64,000 nt of DNA, taken from Apostichopus japonicus. Taxonomy: Eukaryota > Echinodermata > Holothuroidea > Aspidochirotida > Stichopodidae. The notes below the pieces were generated by a model. That model saw only the letters and a list, made by a program, of their open reading frames with translations. It did no database searches and was not told where the DNA came from. Location: contig NC_092563.1 in NCBI RefSeq assembly GCF_037975245.1, forward strand, positions 22,724,960 through 22,788,959, read 5' to 3'. Shown here in pieces: positions 25,301 to 40,300 of the stretch. The translations under genes and the position numbers were made by a program. The first letter of the stretch is position 1. The number at the start of each line of letters is the position of its first letter.

Positions 25301-28300
25301 AATACCCCTAGCCCCGCCACTGCCCTTACTACACTCAAAAACGTCTTTGCGAGTACACTACGAGTAATAGCTACTCTCTTAAAACACCATCGAATATACA
25401 AATTACAATGTTTTTACAGACCTTACGTGCAATCTGAGAAATTGCAGGCTTGAGACCCATATTTTAGGGCCAGGTATTCGCAGCATAAAACACTCGGGAA
25501 GTGCCGTTTCCGGCCATCTGGGGGTTTGAAAAAACCCAAAATTTTCTTGTACGCTCCGCGCCAACCGATGGTGGCGCTCCGCTTAGATAGTCTCCACACA
25601 TTAGCCCCCCCAATAATTTTTCCGTTCCGCCGCGCCTGCCTCATGTGACCTGTGATCTCTACCAAATTCAATAGGGGTCTTGTATTCATGAAACTGGATC
25701 TACACCCCATTTATGAAGTTCATCAAAAGATGTGCCTTTTGAGTTATGGTGGCCAACAATTATTTTTCAGACTTTGACTTCTGTTGACCTCAAATGATCT
25801 TTGACCTTCACAGAAAAAGAATATGGTTCTTGTACCCAATAAGACAGATCCACATACTTAGTATGAAGTTAATCCATCATGACTCAGTTGCGGTGTTTAC
25901 AAGCAAGTGTCACATACATACACATACATGCCAGCTGCATCGCATAGATTCCTTTTTCCTCTGGCATGAGATCAAAAGATTCATGCACTATGCTGCTTCA
26001 AGAATTGCATCTTAAAATAAAGACTGAACTCACTGACAAGAAGTCTGTTGCAACATTGTTCCGTTTTGGTCCTTCAAAGGGCCTATGTATTTCAATTTAT
26101 CATGGACACCTTTGCAGTCCTTGGAACTCAATAATCAATATCTAACTGAAACCCAAATAAAAGATAGTCTTTCTGATGTCAAAAAAGAACCAGGAGCACA
26201 ACAGGTTTAGTGATTCCTTGCAAAACTTAACATGAGAACATGTAAACTATACACAGAGTTCTTTTACTTAATAGGGTGGATCCCAATAGAAACTATGAAG
26301 TACCGTATGTGAGGGCATACAAGTTTTACTTGCAAGTTATACTGGTTAAAAGGTTTCAGACTTTGACCAAACAGCCACAAGAATTCCCAGAAAAGTTTAA
26401 ACCCACACATCAAAAATAAAGTTCGACAAGAACAAAGAACACCGTAGAAGGGCGTGGCACTTAAAACTGTGGATAGAACAGAAGCAGGCCTGGTGGCCAA
26501 ATCAGAAACAAAATTTCATTGATACTTTCCCCATAAAGAAAAGGTTGGAAACCTAGCTACCTGAACAAAACCACATGGGCAGAACTCTGGAACGGACAAA
26601 CAAGGGTCACATGACCCTGAGCCCCAGTGCCGGAACACAGTACTACCATTCTAAGCAGCCTAAGGCCTATGCACAATCGTTTTGCAAGTATATGAAACCC
26701 TTGCCTACACTCAGCACATAGCAAAAACCACGGACCTAGGGGGCCCAGGGAAACAAGCCCGACCCCATACTCAATAAGGGCCAGAAAGGAACCGCTAATG
26801 TTCTGGGGAGGGAAGGAGGCCCCAAAGAGGCTCGAAAAGCCTACCCCTCCCCGAGCAGGAGGCAAACAAAAGCACACCTCGTACCCGAGGTAACACGGAC
26901 GAACCCCAACACAAAACAATACTGTGTGAACTCGCCAAAGTTAGCTACGCTACAACTGAACACGAAAGGAAGGGAAAACCCTTCCCTGATGTAGCCAGGG
27001 TGGAAAAAGGGGTCCTAAAGGGAATAAACAGGAAAGAACTCACCAAAACGGGAGATAACAAGGCTTCAAGTGAGCTGAGCAGATGCGAAACAAGCATCAA
27101 AACCTTCAATGTAGACTTGTTACTGAACAGAGCAAGTCACAGGGAAGAATGACCAGGCCAAGGCACCGGATCTTGCGAGACGGAGCTTGCTAGACCGGCT
27201 GCCCTGGTAGGCTTAGATAGTTGGTGGTTGTTGTTTTTTGTAAGTTGAGTGCCGATGGTGTGGGAAAATGTAATTTTTCCAGAAGGTTAGGAGTTCCCGA
27301 TGTAAGCATACAAAAAATACCGAAAGTCTTGGTCTTCTCAGAAGGAAATTAACATACTAATGTTAATTTCCATCTTAAGATTGACTTGAGTTTCCTTAAT
27401 AAAAAATTACCATAATAAATCAGACTAGTTTTACTTTTATTTGTTTTGTTTCCATGCAGGCCAATCATTCAGTTTACAAGTGCAAAGCTTATTATGTTGC
27501 AAATTAGTTACAGCTAACAACAATTTTCCTAGGGCCGCATGGCAACAATTTCACACCTTAGCCCTAACATTAGGAGGGATCATATCCAAAATTTCCCCCT
27601 TAAAGTAACACTTGGAGTATTTCGTTCCCAAGCCTCAAATTGAAGACAAGAGGGAAAGTCTTTTCTGTGCCATTTCCAAAACTGCTTTTGAGTGCCCAGT
27701 GACAGGCAAAAGATCTTAGCCTCCTTCATCCCCCTCCCCCACCTTAGGTTTGGCAGAGGTGAGGTGGGAAACCCTAGGGCTGGGTGGCAAACATAAACCA
27801 GCTGGAGGTGTGGAACCACTGTCTAGCACATCTGCCCTTTTGCACCCTCCTCCACACTCCAGGGCATGGAGGCTATGCAGCCTTCTAAGTTTGTCTCGTA
27901 TACCAACAGGTCTTGTACCTCATCCTACAGGTCTGAGAACACCCCTGTTTTTGGCATCGACATCTCCCTCACCTGCTTACACCCCAACATACTATTGTGG
28001 TCATTGTGGAAGCAGCTGTCTCTCTTTATTAAATTTTTCTCACAGTTTCTGTTTCCTACTCTCTCTCTAGGAGTGGTTTTAAAATTCCCTCTAACTGGGC
28101 CAAAACATGTGTCTGACTTTCCTTTAGTACCCACAACCTGAGGATGCTGAAGAGTCATCTGAGATGGTGAATTGGTGACCATCTCTTTCTACTTTTACAG
28201 CACTTCAGGGACTGCTACAGGGACTGCTGCTGTTGTGACACTTTGATTGGTCAAATTTTTGGAGAAAGTTTTGTATATAAACACTTGTATACATAAAGAC

Positions 28301-31300
28301 TTTTAAGGTATAGTGTTGCCTACCTTTCTTTGCCGTCTGTTTTAAGTCCCTCACTTCACATACACCATCATCTCTGTTTTGTAGCCATTCTACAAGATCT
28401 TCTCGTCTAATGGTAACAAACCCCTCTAGAAGCTTTTCTTTGGTCTTTCTTGGGTCTTCATCTTTATTTGCATGCAACCACTCATTCAACATTTTTCGTG
28501 CCATTTCAGCCTGGTTCAGACTTTTCATATGTTCTGCAAGTTCCACTTTATTATAGCCAAAATAGCTGGCAAGCAATGGCCAATCAAAGAGAAGTTTTAG
28601 AGATAGTTCCATCAGCGTGTAAGGATCCAAACCTGTCAATAAGTCAATATAATTACTGTACATCAAACTATCACTGTAATACAGAATAAAGGATTTAATT
28701 GCTGCATATACAGTAGTACTTATCAAAGATTGTGTTAAGAAGTTATTCTGGTGGCTCAAGTTAATAGCTGAAAAAAATTGCTGACAATTTTCTGAATCTA
28801 ACTGTGAAAACCACATCCTCACTATAGCATTTCATATTTCTAAGATATCAATTTTTAAAATTTAGTGATATTTTGGAAATGCATCTGGCAACAGAGCACT
28901 TCAGCTGAAAATGTCTTTGTTTTCCTTTATTATTTGTCAATCATAAATTTACAACAACAGAAAAAGAATACTGTATTTCTACAAAAATGATACATTTTTA
29001 TGAAATTCTTAGTACAGAGAACTTTGCAAACATTCCAAATGTATCAGGTTTCAAGGATAATTAAATAAGAAGATTTAATAGCCTAAGTATTATAATGCTT
29101 TGAAAGAGCACTTGCCCAGATGACAGCACAGACCTCTACTGTAAATTCAACTTCTATGAGCAGTTGAAGGTGTAACCAAACATATTGTTTGTCACCAGAA
29201 TATCCCTTTAACTAAAACTGTAAAATTGCACAAACTGGAAAAGTAGAGCAAGGTGTTCAAACATAACAATGTATTCCACTTGAAGAGAATTTGCATGTAC
29301 TCTGTATTAGACTGAACTTCATACAATATGTCCACATATAAAACACAGAAAACTTGAAGGAAAAAGTTCATGTTTTAACCAAATATGGATTTGGAATTTA
29401 GCAACAGTACCACAAATATGTGGAAAAACAAACATATTATTTGAAGTATGGTTAAATCTAGTTTTCATCCTGAGTTTTGCTGAACAAATCCAGGCAAGCA
29501 TGACATCTGCACAAAACACAATTTATGCTCGAGACCAAAGTAATTTATGGCAAACTGATATTAAATTCAAGACAGATATGTAATGGAAACAAATATTTAT
29601 CCTAAATATTAAAAAGAACAATCCCCACCCCTTCCCCCCTCCCCCCCAAAAATGGACGAAAAAAGAACAGGTTAGCAATGTAAAAATAGGGAATATATGC
29701 AAATTCAAATTAAACTATCAAACACAAATGCATGAAGCCAAAACATGTGAAGCAATTATTTAGAGATTTCATTACAACATGGATAAGGAACATGAAGGGC
29801 AGAAGGGATGACGGATCCCTTGTTCACAACACAATGCCTAAAAACACCAAAAACAAAGGTGTACATGTCTTGAGTACGAGTACAGAAGTAAGGGTGTCCG
29901 TTATGCCCATGCACTTCCCTCACTTCTCAAATTACCCTTAGTAACCATGTAACACAGACAAACTTACTTATTAAGGCAAGACAGACAAACTGGAGGATTC
30001 AATTAATGAGCCTCATATGTTCAATGGGTCATTTTCCACAACAATAATTTCTAGAGAAGTACAACAAGGAAGAATAGCATTGCCTTTTGACTATGTATAA
30101 CAAGTTAAAATATAACTGTCTATACCCCATCCTTTAAAATATAGTCATGACATCATGGTGAATAAGGCTAGATACCCCTTCCCCTTCCATCCTTTGTAGT
30201 TGAAGTTGTTCAAAGATGTGGGGGTGGGGGGGGGGGGTGAATAGCCAAATTGTTCTATGTTTTTCAAGGCCAGAGTAGGTTTCACAAGTTTTCCACTTTT
30301 CATCAAATTAAGAAAGAACACAACTTACCATTATACAACTGTCTGGCTTCTCTGTACAAATCACATTGACACATTGAATCGAAAAGGGTTTCCTTCAAAT
30401 TGCCATCATCAGCTCGAATTTGTCGCCCCCTCCAAATGTTTAACATTCTGAAACAATTTTGGAACGAATCTCCCTTTTGCTCCATAATGTAAGCAATGTC
30501 CTGAGATTTGACCAAACCTGGTGCAAGTTTTTGCCAATTGTCAGAGAGAAGAGCTGCAGTGCTTTCGAGGTCATGTTGTCTCAGACCTAAAATAGATGTA
30601 GAAATATCACAGATGTTACAAACCAGAAGAATCATGCAATTTCAGGCTGGACTATGCCAGCGAATCAAAAAGCTGTTGCAACCATGTAGCCTACTGAGAT
30701 TAATTGACTTTATGAATAAAACAACCCATGTCATGTCTACGAGAGTAGGGGCCTACGCAGTTCGCTGCTTCTGGCAGCTACACCATCAATGATATTTTTA
30801 GTGTCAAGTTTGGCCAAGATCCTTTTTTCCACATACATCAACATAATCGCCTCAAGATGTTCTTGTGTCATCGTACAAAAACCCTACTCTATGTGGGTCA
30901 TTTTTATTCGTACATAATCTCTCAGGACTTTAGCTACTGTACTGAGTGATATCCAAATAATCTAATAAGATTTTACCTTTTTCTACTTTGCTTCCTGGAG
31001 GACGAGGTGCAGATTAATAAATCTGTATTCTCTGCCAATGCTATGATAAGTAAAAATGCATTGGTCACTGTACTTGTGTATCTTGTCGTAAAAATATTAG
31101 CACGGACGGGTTGCCAATAGCATGTTCTTTTGTTACAAACTAACAGACTAACTAACATGGTGATTTCATGAGCTGATTCCCATAGTTAAAAATATATTTT
31201 TACACATCCCGTCTGTATTCTAGTAACTACTGTGAAAATGGGCGGTAATTTTTACCAGGCTTAACGGCCCACCGTCCCACCGGGCATTGCCCAAATGCCT

Positions 31301-34300
31301 GTGTGGCCAGTGCTTGTAGGTTAAACTTTTAGGTGCATCCACGATGGACTGATTTGAGACAAAAACAAAGGAGTTGCTATAAACATAGAATACATACAAT
31401 TAAAAAGAAAGAACATAGATTACCATATGCAGTAGGGTAGAGTCACAGAAACTCTAATGAGTGGTTTGTCTTATTCACATATAGAATGTAACATTTACTT
31501 TACAAGAGAAAGCAAATAGCGTACCTTTATACAGTTCTTTTTCTGCAACATGTCCAAGGTCAATGTCATACAATACAGACGCAAGCATCTCAATTTTATT
31601 TACATCAAAAGATTGAAGCATACGCCAGTATGACAAAATTTGATAGACTCTTTCAGGGAGGAGTTGGAATGTTTCCCTAAAGGCATCCAGACGCACTTCA
31701 GAAATCAACAGCTTTTCGCCAAGTAATTTCAATTGTTTCGTTTCAATTTGATGGCTAATTAGATGTAAAACAGAATCATTTAAACCTGAAAATATAAGAT
31801 GAAAACTTGTTCTATCACCATAGGCAATGATTGTTGAGATTTTACTTCAGATTGTCCCACATTTTCTCTTACTAAGAAATTTGCATTATTCCACAGATAT
31901 TTATCCATTATACTAAAGAACTTTCACATCCTTTTTAATTTAAAGACTGGAACTAAAGGAGCCTGGGAGTGAGAGATATTTCTGACCTCAAATGAACTTT
32001 GATATTCATCATCTTTTTCTGGTATTCAGCACATACACACACAGACCTACTTTACATACTGTACAAACACATGCCATCACCATTGCATATATACCTTTTA
32101 CCTTTGGCAATGGATCAAAAATAGACTAGCAAACACAATTTATATGTGTAGGTATTTGTTTGTATGAGCTTTCACTTGTCTTTTATTCTTCTGGAAATGA
32201 CCTTTATCATTCAGCAATTTCACTTCTCTAAGATCAAATTCAATTTCCCACAGTTAAATTCTCAACAATCAAAACCATGGACATGAATGGTACAACTTAA
32301 AAAATACATTTATACTGATCTTAAATTAGAAGAAAATTGTAAATTTGCACAACTAAGAACAGGTTCTTATTTTCTCTCATTCTAACTTGTTCTGATCCAC
32401 AGATTTGATTGTTCATCAGTATATTAATGTTCATATAACCGACTCAAATGATGTGCAAATATACATTAACTTACATCCAGGAGGGTAATCTATCGATTTT
32501 CAAATTTCAATGCAAACATGATTCACAAAAAAATGATTATAGCCTAAAAAATAGCAAGTTTAATATTCACAAGCTTTATTTGTGAATTCTGAAGTAAGCA
32601 TAACCACAAAACGGGTGTCCGTTTACCTCTTGGGTTTGATGCCAGACTTTGCCTATTGTAATTATATATGTTGATATGGTATATTTGTCCTTATATTAAT
32701 TGGAAAAGTTGCCTTTCACTTTATTGGGCCTTTGACATCTGATCTTTCATATTCAAGATCTGCAAGTGGTATGTTCTATCATTTGGTACTTTTAATAAGC
32801 ACAAAAAATGATTTATTTGACCTTACTTAACATGGTAATGTAAATGAGCGATTGTAAAGATTGACTATTTTTAGACTTCAGGAGGAGTCTGCGTTTTAAA
32901 TGAGCGATTGTAACGATAGGCGTATTCTTGCGTGGGCGTAAATGTATATAGTGTAGGTTTAGGCTATGGTGCGCTTGTATCAATGCATCGCTGTTTAATT
33001 ACGTAACAGAGGTTTTAAACATATCGGGCGCGCTGTTTGTGGTGCGTGCGTGCAACTGGTGTGAGTGTGTGCATGTGGTGTAATAGAACTTTCTTGTGTT
33101 TGAAAATGTTTTGAGAGCTTATGAATGAGGCAGTGAATACGGATGGCTGACCGGCCAACACTTGTGAGCGAATGAGTACGTTTGAGTTATATGTGTGAAG
33201 TGAGCTTGTGACTTGTAAGTAAATTTTTTTTATAGTTTATATTTAGTTTGCTCCAGTTGAGTTGTTAATTTATTCAAGTAAGCCGTTGCTCCAGTTAAGT
33301 TATTAAATTATTCAAGTATACCGTTGCTCCAGCTAATTGTTATTAAATTATTCAAGTATACCGTTGCTCCAGTTAATTGTTATTAAATTATTCAAGTATA
33401 CCGTTAATCTTTTGTTCCTGCGTTATCTTTGCAACTTCTCTCCCCTGAGTAATCATACTTTTGGGAGGGCATGCCAGTGCGGAAAACCACTAAACTTACA
33501 GTAACATGGTGAACTATTCCTGTGATGAATGCTAGTTGGTTTAATGTGTCCAGTTTGAGTTAAAGCAATAGGTCAGGTTTCACTTAAATTAATCTCTGAG
33601 CTTTTGACCTACCACTCTGAAGGTTCGCAATATGGTAAAAGTTCCCATCATAGGGCAACTTCCTACATAGTTTGAAAAAGTTTGGCCAAGCTGATAATAA
33701 AACAATATCTTTTGCATTGCAACTATATGCAGTGCATCTGACTTTGAATCTATGACGGTTGACCTCAGTTACCACGATAACCAGATATTTGGACAGTATT
33801 TGAAATTCCTATTGCACTTGTGAAGGTTGCAAGTCAATTCCATATTTCTACTTTGATTTATAGTGAGTAATCTGTTCTGCTTATTTTTTTTTTTTGACCT
33901 AGAGCTAGAGCTGTCCTTGTTCTGTTCTTGTTGGTGTGTGAAACTTATGATCCCAGCATATAGCACCTTCCTAACAAATATAGAGAAATGTGTGAGTAAG
34001 GAGCTAGAAATATTTGACACAAACTTGCACTGAAGTTATATCTTTAATTGATGACCTTGTGACCTCAGCTACCATGGCAACCACAACTATTGACAGGGCA
34101 TGACCTACCCTTAATACATGTGACTATTTCAACTCAATTCAATGTTTCCCTTGGAGTCATAACAAAATGCAGATGTTTTGCTAAATTTGACCTTTGCCTT
34201 GATTATGATACATTGAAACTGATTTGAAGGACAGAAATATTGTCATAGAGATTTTTGTATCGTACCCTGCTCAATTTCGTCAGCAAGAGTGTCACGACCA

Positions 34301-37300
34301 ATGGCACGACAGGCTTTTAGAAGTTGACCCAGCTTGTTGCATCCTTTCTCATTTGTGTACCAAATGTCAAAGACAGTCCTAAGACAGTCGTAAGGATTCA
34401 TATTCTGTGTTAGCTTTCCAGTGAGTTCACGTTGCTGTACACCAAGCTCAGCAGCAAACAGTTTCCAGCTGTTTGTTGCTGAAAGTATCACAGTATTCAG
34501 AACAGTCTCATCAAAGCAACCACGGTCAGGAACTGCAAAGGGAGAAAAAAGTTTCTCTAAGGTGTTAAATTTAGCTTTCATAAATTACTTCATATCTGGT
34601 GATGCTTCAGTTACTAACCCTTACAGTCAATCAACAGTCAACATTTAACCCCATTTTGGATCAAACAAACCAAACTAAGCTTGACAAAAACCTCATTGGT
34701 GGACAGATTGAGATCTTTGGCTGGTCATAACCAAGCCTGTAGGTACATGCCATATGAAATTGGTCTGCAGATAAAAGACCTCTTCAATGGAATTATGAGG
34801 GAATAAAAGAGCTGTGTTACAGAACAAATGTATTGATTGCCCTTTGACTCAAGGTTTATATGCTAGTCGACTATCCCTTAATTTCTCCCTACATTAATTG
34901 ATAACAAGAGCAAGTACTGTGGGACACTGCTGAGAACAAAAGTGTGTCTACATTAAGCATTGTGATTTAATTCCTCTGCTTCTAGAGCAGCCATCCAGCC
35001 TTGCTTTACATCTCAAAGGTGAGGCATCTCCATGCACAGCAAATCAGACGTTATCAGGTCTTGTACCATTTGAATCAAAGCAGTGTCCAATCAAACAGAA
35101 CATGTTGGTCTGACCTGCCAGCCAACAGACTTAGTGATTCCTTGCCAGCTGCTGTTATATAAGATCATGTTTGGCTTCAAATGACGTTTTGACCTCAACA
35201 CAAAGCTCGCAACGAAAATATAGAGTAAAGAGTTCAACCAAAGACTTCCATAAGGAAAGGCGACAGCTTTGCCAAGTTATTAAATTGCCAGAAACGATAT
35301 TGCTACTAAATTAATCGAATTTGAATGTAGTTCCTTAGAGTGCAAATTTGGATGAGTTACATTTGAACGTAAACATATATATCTATCGCGAACTGGTACA
35401 GTTCTCACTGTCAGTCTGCTTAGAGTGAGAATCAACTTTTTTTTTCTACAATAAGTTGCTGTCTCTTTTATAGTGTGCTAATATATTTAGTGAGTGTCTC
35501 TATTTTGTAAGAAAACAATCACCATGCCATCGCATATCACCACTCCATATATAGACAATATTAGGCCAACATAAACGACATGGAATTATAAATGTATTAA
35601 TATAACGTTACTTCTGGTTCTCAAACTGGTATAATTCCTTGAAATATATTACTGAATGTCATGTTGTAGTCTACAGTATAGTAATTACAGTATTTATATT
35701 TTTTGGGCTTTGTTTTGTAATTCTGGAATATTATGTGACATATACCGTGATGAACAAATAAACCTTTGACTGTGCACGATGGTCTGGTAATCTCACAAAT
35801 GTATTTCCTTAACTTTGGGAAAGAATTTACCCAGGACCAAGTAATTGGAATATTTTGTTATGCAAAACAATGCCAACAGCTGAAGAAAGTGTCGTAAGTA
35901 ATGACATACTGTTTACTGTTATGTGTTTTATTCACGTTTACTTACTGAATGGTAAATTACCAACCAGATGTTGACCTCTGCATGGTGACATCAACTGACA
36001 TTTTAACCACAATAAAACCAACAGGTTACTTGTATTAATAGAGATTCCTATTTCATCTCAGCTTTGCTTTTGGAGCTTCGTGTTTATATGGATAAACATG
36101 CATTTCTGGTGACTTTTGACATTCACAAAAACAAAAAAACATAAATTTCTTGTGCTCACTTAGCATGCAAATGCTAAGAGTGAAGCTCCTCCATGCTTTG
36201 TCTTTGAAGTTATCAACTTTACAAGATTTGTTGACCCCAAGTGATCTTGATGTCCACAGAAAATGATAAATGTTTTGTTCTCTTTCAGAGGCCACATAGT
36301 AGCTGACTCTTGGACCTCAGTATCTCTTAGGGTCAGTGAAGAAACTTGTTAATATCAACTAGCTGGGAGAGAAATCAAGTGGGATTGCAATGTGGAATCA
36401 AACTGCCTTCTTGGGAGGAATAAAAACGTTCTCAGTGAGGCAACTTCAAATAGAAATATGATACATTTCATGTTTTGATGTAAAAGAAAAACTTGAAGAA
36501 ATTATTTAAATTTGTTAAGCTTATTCAACATCTCGACACTTGACACAAATGAGTAGGTACCACAGCTCTGTGCACAGAATGTGTTAACGTTTCAATATTA
36601 GGATTTGTTCTTAAAATTCAGAACAATTCAGACGAGTCATGTTTTGTTTCAACTAACAAAGAGAAAGACTCCAAGTTTTATCATTTTAATGTGCTTAAAT
36701 TGAAGATGACTATGCAAAGCAGCATCTATGCAACAAATATGAAAAGGAAAGGTATAGTGCTTTTTTCAATTCCTAACAGTTACTGTTCACATGGTGAAAG
36801 AACTTACATCAATTCTAATGGCCAAGCTCCCAAATATTTGGTTAATTATTTTATAGAAAGGAAAGTGGGTATTTTCTTAGGTCTGGAACTAATTACGTTG
36901 TGCCGAGAACTAGGATGAAAACCTTCGGTGATAGCTGGGCTTTTCTGCGGCAGGTCCAAGGGAGTGAAACAGCTTACCCACTGAAATTCAGTCGTTTTTT
37001 TCCTTCAGGTGTTTTAGGAGCAAACTTAAAACAAATCTGTTCCGGGTTGCATTTCACTAGTACTAGTTGTTTTAGGTTGTGGTCGTGTTTTTTCTTAAGT
37101 GCCACTGCATATAGTTTCTATAGAAGTGAGCCTTATAGAAATGTCATTATTATTATAATTATTATTAATGTTGTGAAGGTTTGACTAGACCTTGGTTGAT
37201 TTGGTACGAATGCCAAGAGTTGGCAACCAAATCATAAATGAAACTTTTTTTACTAAGAGTTCTGGCAAAATATAAACAGGAATCTTATACACTTTAAGAT

Positions 37301-40300
37301 GACTCCTATAGCAAGTATGAAGCACATTCAAGGATAATATTGAAGTTTTTGTATATGAAAGGAATTAATATTGACCAATGATAACCTTTGAACCCTGAAT
37401 AACATAATGTGGTTGTCTTCTTATTGAGGTGCATTCACATATTAAGTATAACATTCATCCAAGGTTGGCTTTTGGAGTAAACATGTTTACAAGAAACTAA
37501 AAGAATTTCCCTTATGTTGACCTCAAATAACCTTTGACCTCCACCAATTTCAATATGCATTTTGCTCTTGTCAAGGGAAATCTACATACTACAGTATATG
37601 AACTTCAACCAAGTGGTTCTTCTTGAGTTATCTTATTTACAAGGTTTTCAGACATTGAACTCGATTGACCTCAAATGACCTTTGATCTACACTAATTATA
37701 ATAATCTTGTACTCACTAACAAAAATCCACATACCAAATGTCAAGTCTGGTCATCATGTACATTTTGAGTTATCGTGTTTACAAACTTGAATCACACACA
37801 CACCATGCATGCACCAACATCCAGGCTAACTTGAAGGCAAAGCATACTTGCCTGCCAATGGCAAGCAATCCAATATCTTTTTAATTTTATCTGTGGTAAC
37901 AGCAACAAGCAGAGTTGCTCAAATGAGAATATTTCATCACTTTCACTTTCACAGACTAACCTTTGACAGTCAATGACGTTCAAGAATTAAAAAAGAGGTA
38001 TTTCGTTTTCCCTACTTTTCCCCAACCATCCTGTTTTCCACAATGCTTGGAACCATCAGTAGTTCAATGACACCAGGCAATCTGTACCTCATATACGTGG
38101 GGAAATAGCTACACGTTTATGGCATTCTAATACATTTTGTGTAAGTTCAAAGATGCTTTCTGGCTAGCAGGAGACTGAACTCTTTCATTGCAATTTGCTT
38201 GGTATCAATTAATTGCCATCACTATTACCCACAATCAAGTATGTGTTATAATCTTGACGGCCCATGCTTGCCCAACAAAACCAAGATAAAATACAGTTAT
38301 AAACCTTTACATGGAAATGTGGCACTTACAGGGAGACAAAAATATTCCACATTGCTAGGTGAAAAGTGTACCTCAGTATCTTATTTCTTAACTCTAAAAA
38401 TGATTTGTGTGAATGTGACTTATGTTTAATTCATTAATGTAGGAAATGGATTATAGCTATGATTTGTGATGCCTTGACACATTTTACTCTTTACTTTCCT
38501 TTTACAATCATGAGACTTCATCAAATTTTCAAACGCATACATTGTGGTTAAACATGCTATTAGACAGGCTCGGTTTTCCCAACTCGTGTAAGAGATTGTT
38601 CAATGGGAACGGGTTAACCAGGGAACCGTCCAAAAAAGTTATTTCCTGGTCCAAGCTTTTACTACATGGTACGGAAATAGGTGGAAACCACTGACATTGT
38701 TCTTCATTTTCAATTTCACTTTTACTTGCATAAATGATAGGGAGGATAAAAATATGCTCCTCAGTAATTACATCATTTGGTGATATTAACTTTTACCTTG
38801 ATTTGTTTAAGTGTAGAATTTGGTGAAAACTTTGCACTGATTAGCCTTAGCAAGGTCATTGCATTGCATAATTTCAATGCAACAAAAATTGACCTTTGTA
38901 CTCTTGCACAGCTCATAAAGTTGACCACCCCAGAATCAAATTTCTTGGACCTGTCCCACAATAGTTGAACAGAACTTTCCATTATCAAGTAACATGTGAT
39001 AAGGATTGATGTAGTTGTAAGGACTTTCCAACTAATCTATAAATAGCTGGGACCACCTGGAGTGCTAGCTTTAGTGCACAGCAATGAACGAACATTTGGA
39101 TAGGTCTGGTGCAAGTGCTGAAAGTTTCTTGTAAGAAAGTCATTTTTTCGCAAACTATGCCGTCAATTGTCTCCCATTACTTAATTTCAGCAATTTATGC
39201 AAGGATACCCCAACGAATGCTTCAAGAAAATCTTACAATCATGCACTGTTTGGCTCGAATGGCCATAGAGTTACACACTTGGAAGTTAAAAACTTTTTCA
39301 AAGGCCAATCAAAATCATCATTGGGGGAAACATTGCATGTGCTGCTAAAAAGTGATTTTAACGTGTAAGTGGTAAATATAAGCATGCAGTCTTGCAATAT
39401 AAATTAATTCATGGGTTGTTTACAGTTTTACCATATAAGTGACTGACGGTCTGCATAGCCTATACCCTGTATATGTAGTAACTTAAGGCTTACTATTATT
39501 CTATAGATTGAGTTGGGGTTTAGGTTGATAGCATAATGAACAGGTACCCGGGGAACCAATCAAAATAGGAAATTGGGTACCCAGGAGCAAATATTTGGAC
39601 TGTTCCCATCACTAAGACGTTTACTGCATATTTTTTTAAACAGACAACTTTGAATATCAGAATGTTCTAAGTTAACAGTTTACCTTTCTCAATGTGATCC
39701 CTTATATCTTCTCTTCCGTACTGTCCAAGAAGAATGAGAAAGCTCTGCAGATGAGCTTGATGCCCTTCATGTATATCTTTCCACCAACTCTGCAGCACAG
39801 ATTCTAACCTGAAGAAGTCCCTATGCTCCTTTTTTGTGCTTGCTCTCCATTTATCCGTCAACTCCAGTTCAGAGATCAATCCATGACAGAGTTTGCTATC
39901 AGCAACTATAGCTTGAACTTCGTACACAGAAAATGGATACGGTGGTGGATCTAGGAATGAATAGATAATATATGCATGCAGTTATTTCATAGGACAAACA
40001 AGAAAAGACTCACAGATACTTAACAATATACAATACCATTTGCATGACTTAAAGCAAACTTCTCATGTAGTGTGAAACTGTTGCCTAAAAACACTGCATA
40101 TAAATTTAGATGTGGCTTCACTCAATCTACCACATAGGTATTTTGCTATTTTTATTATCCGGCTATACAAAATCATGCAGTGCATAAGTTTAAGAACTTC
40201 ATAAAACATGTGGGAGGTGACATAATGTGGAGTTCTGCTTTGAGCCTTAGATTAAATTCAAACAACTATTTACAAATGGAAGCAAAATTTGTTGTTATTG

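Noticed and set aside
26557-26919. 120-codon minus-strand ORF
   Set aside because: No recognisable domain, lies in a GC-rich repeat-like block and has no phase-compatible splice sites; not called as a gene.
26880-26920. Primer-binding-site-like motif of an LTR retrotransposon on the minus strand
   Set aside because: No LTR pair, no TG...CA ends and no gag or pol reading frame nearby; kept only as a hint in the findings.
27580-28182. Several ORFs of 79-106 codons on both strands
   Set aside because: Overlapping frames without motif or splice support, inside an intron.
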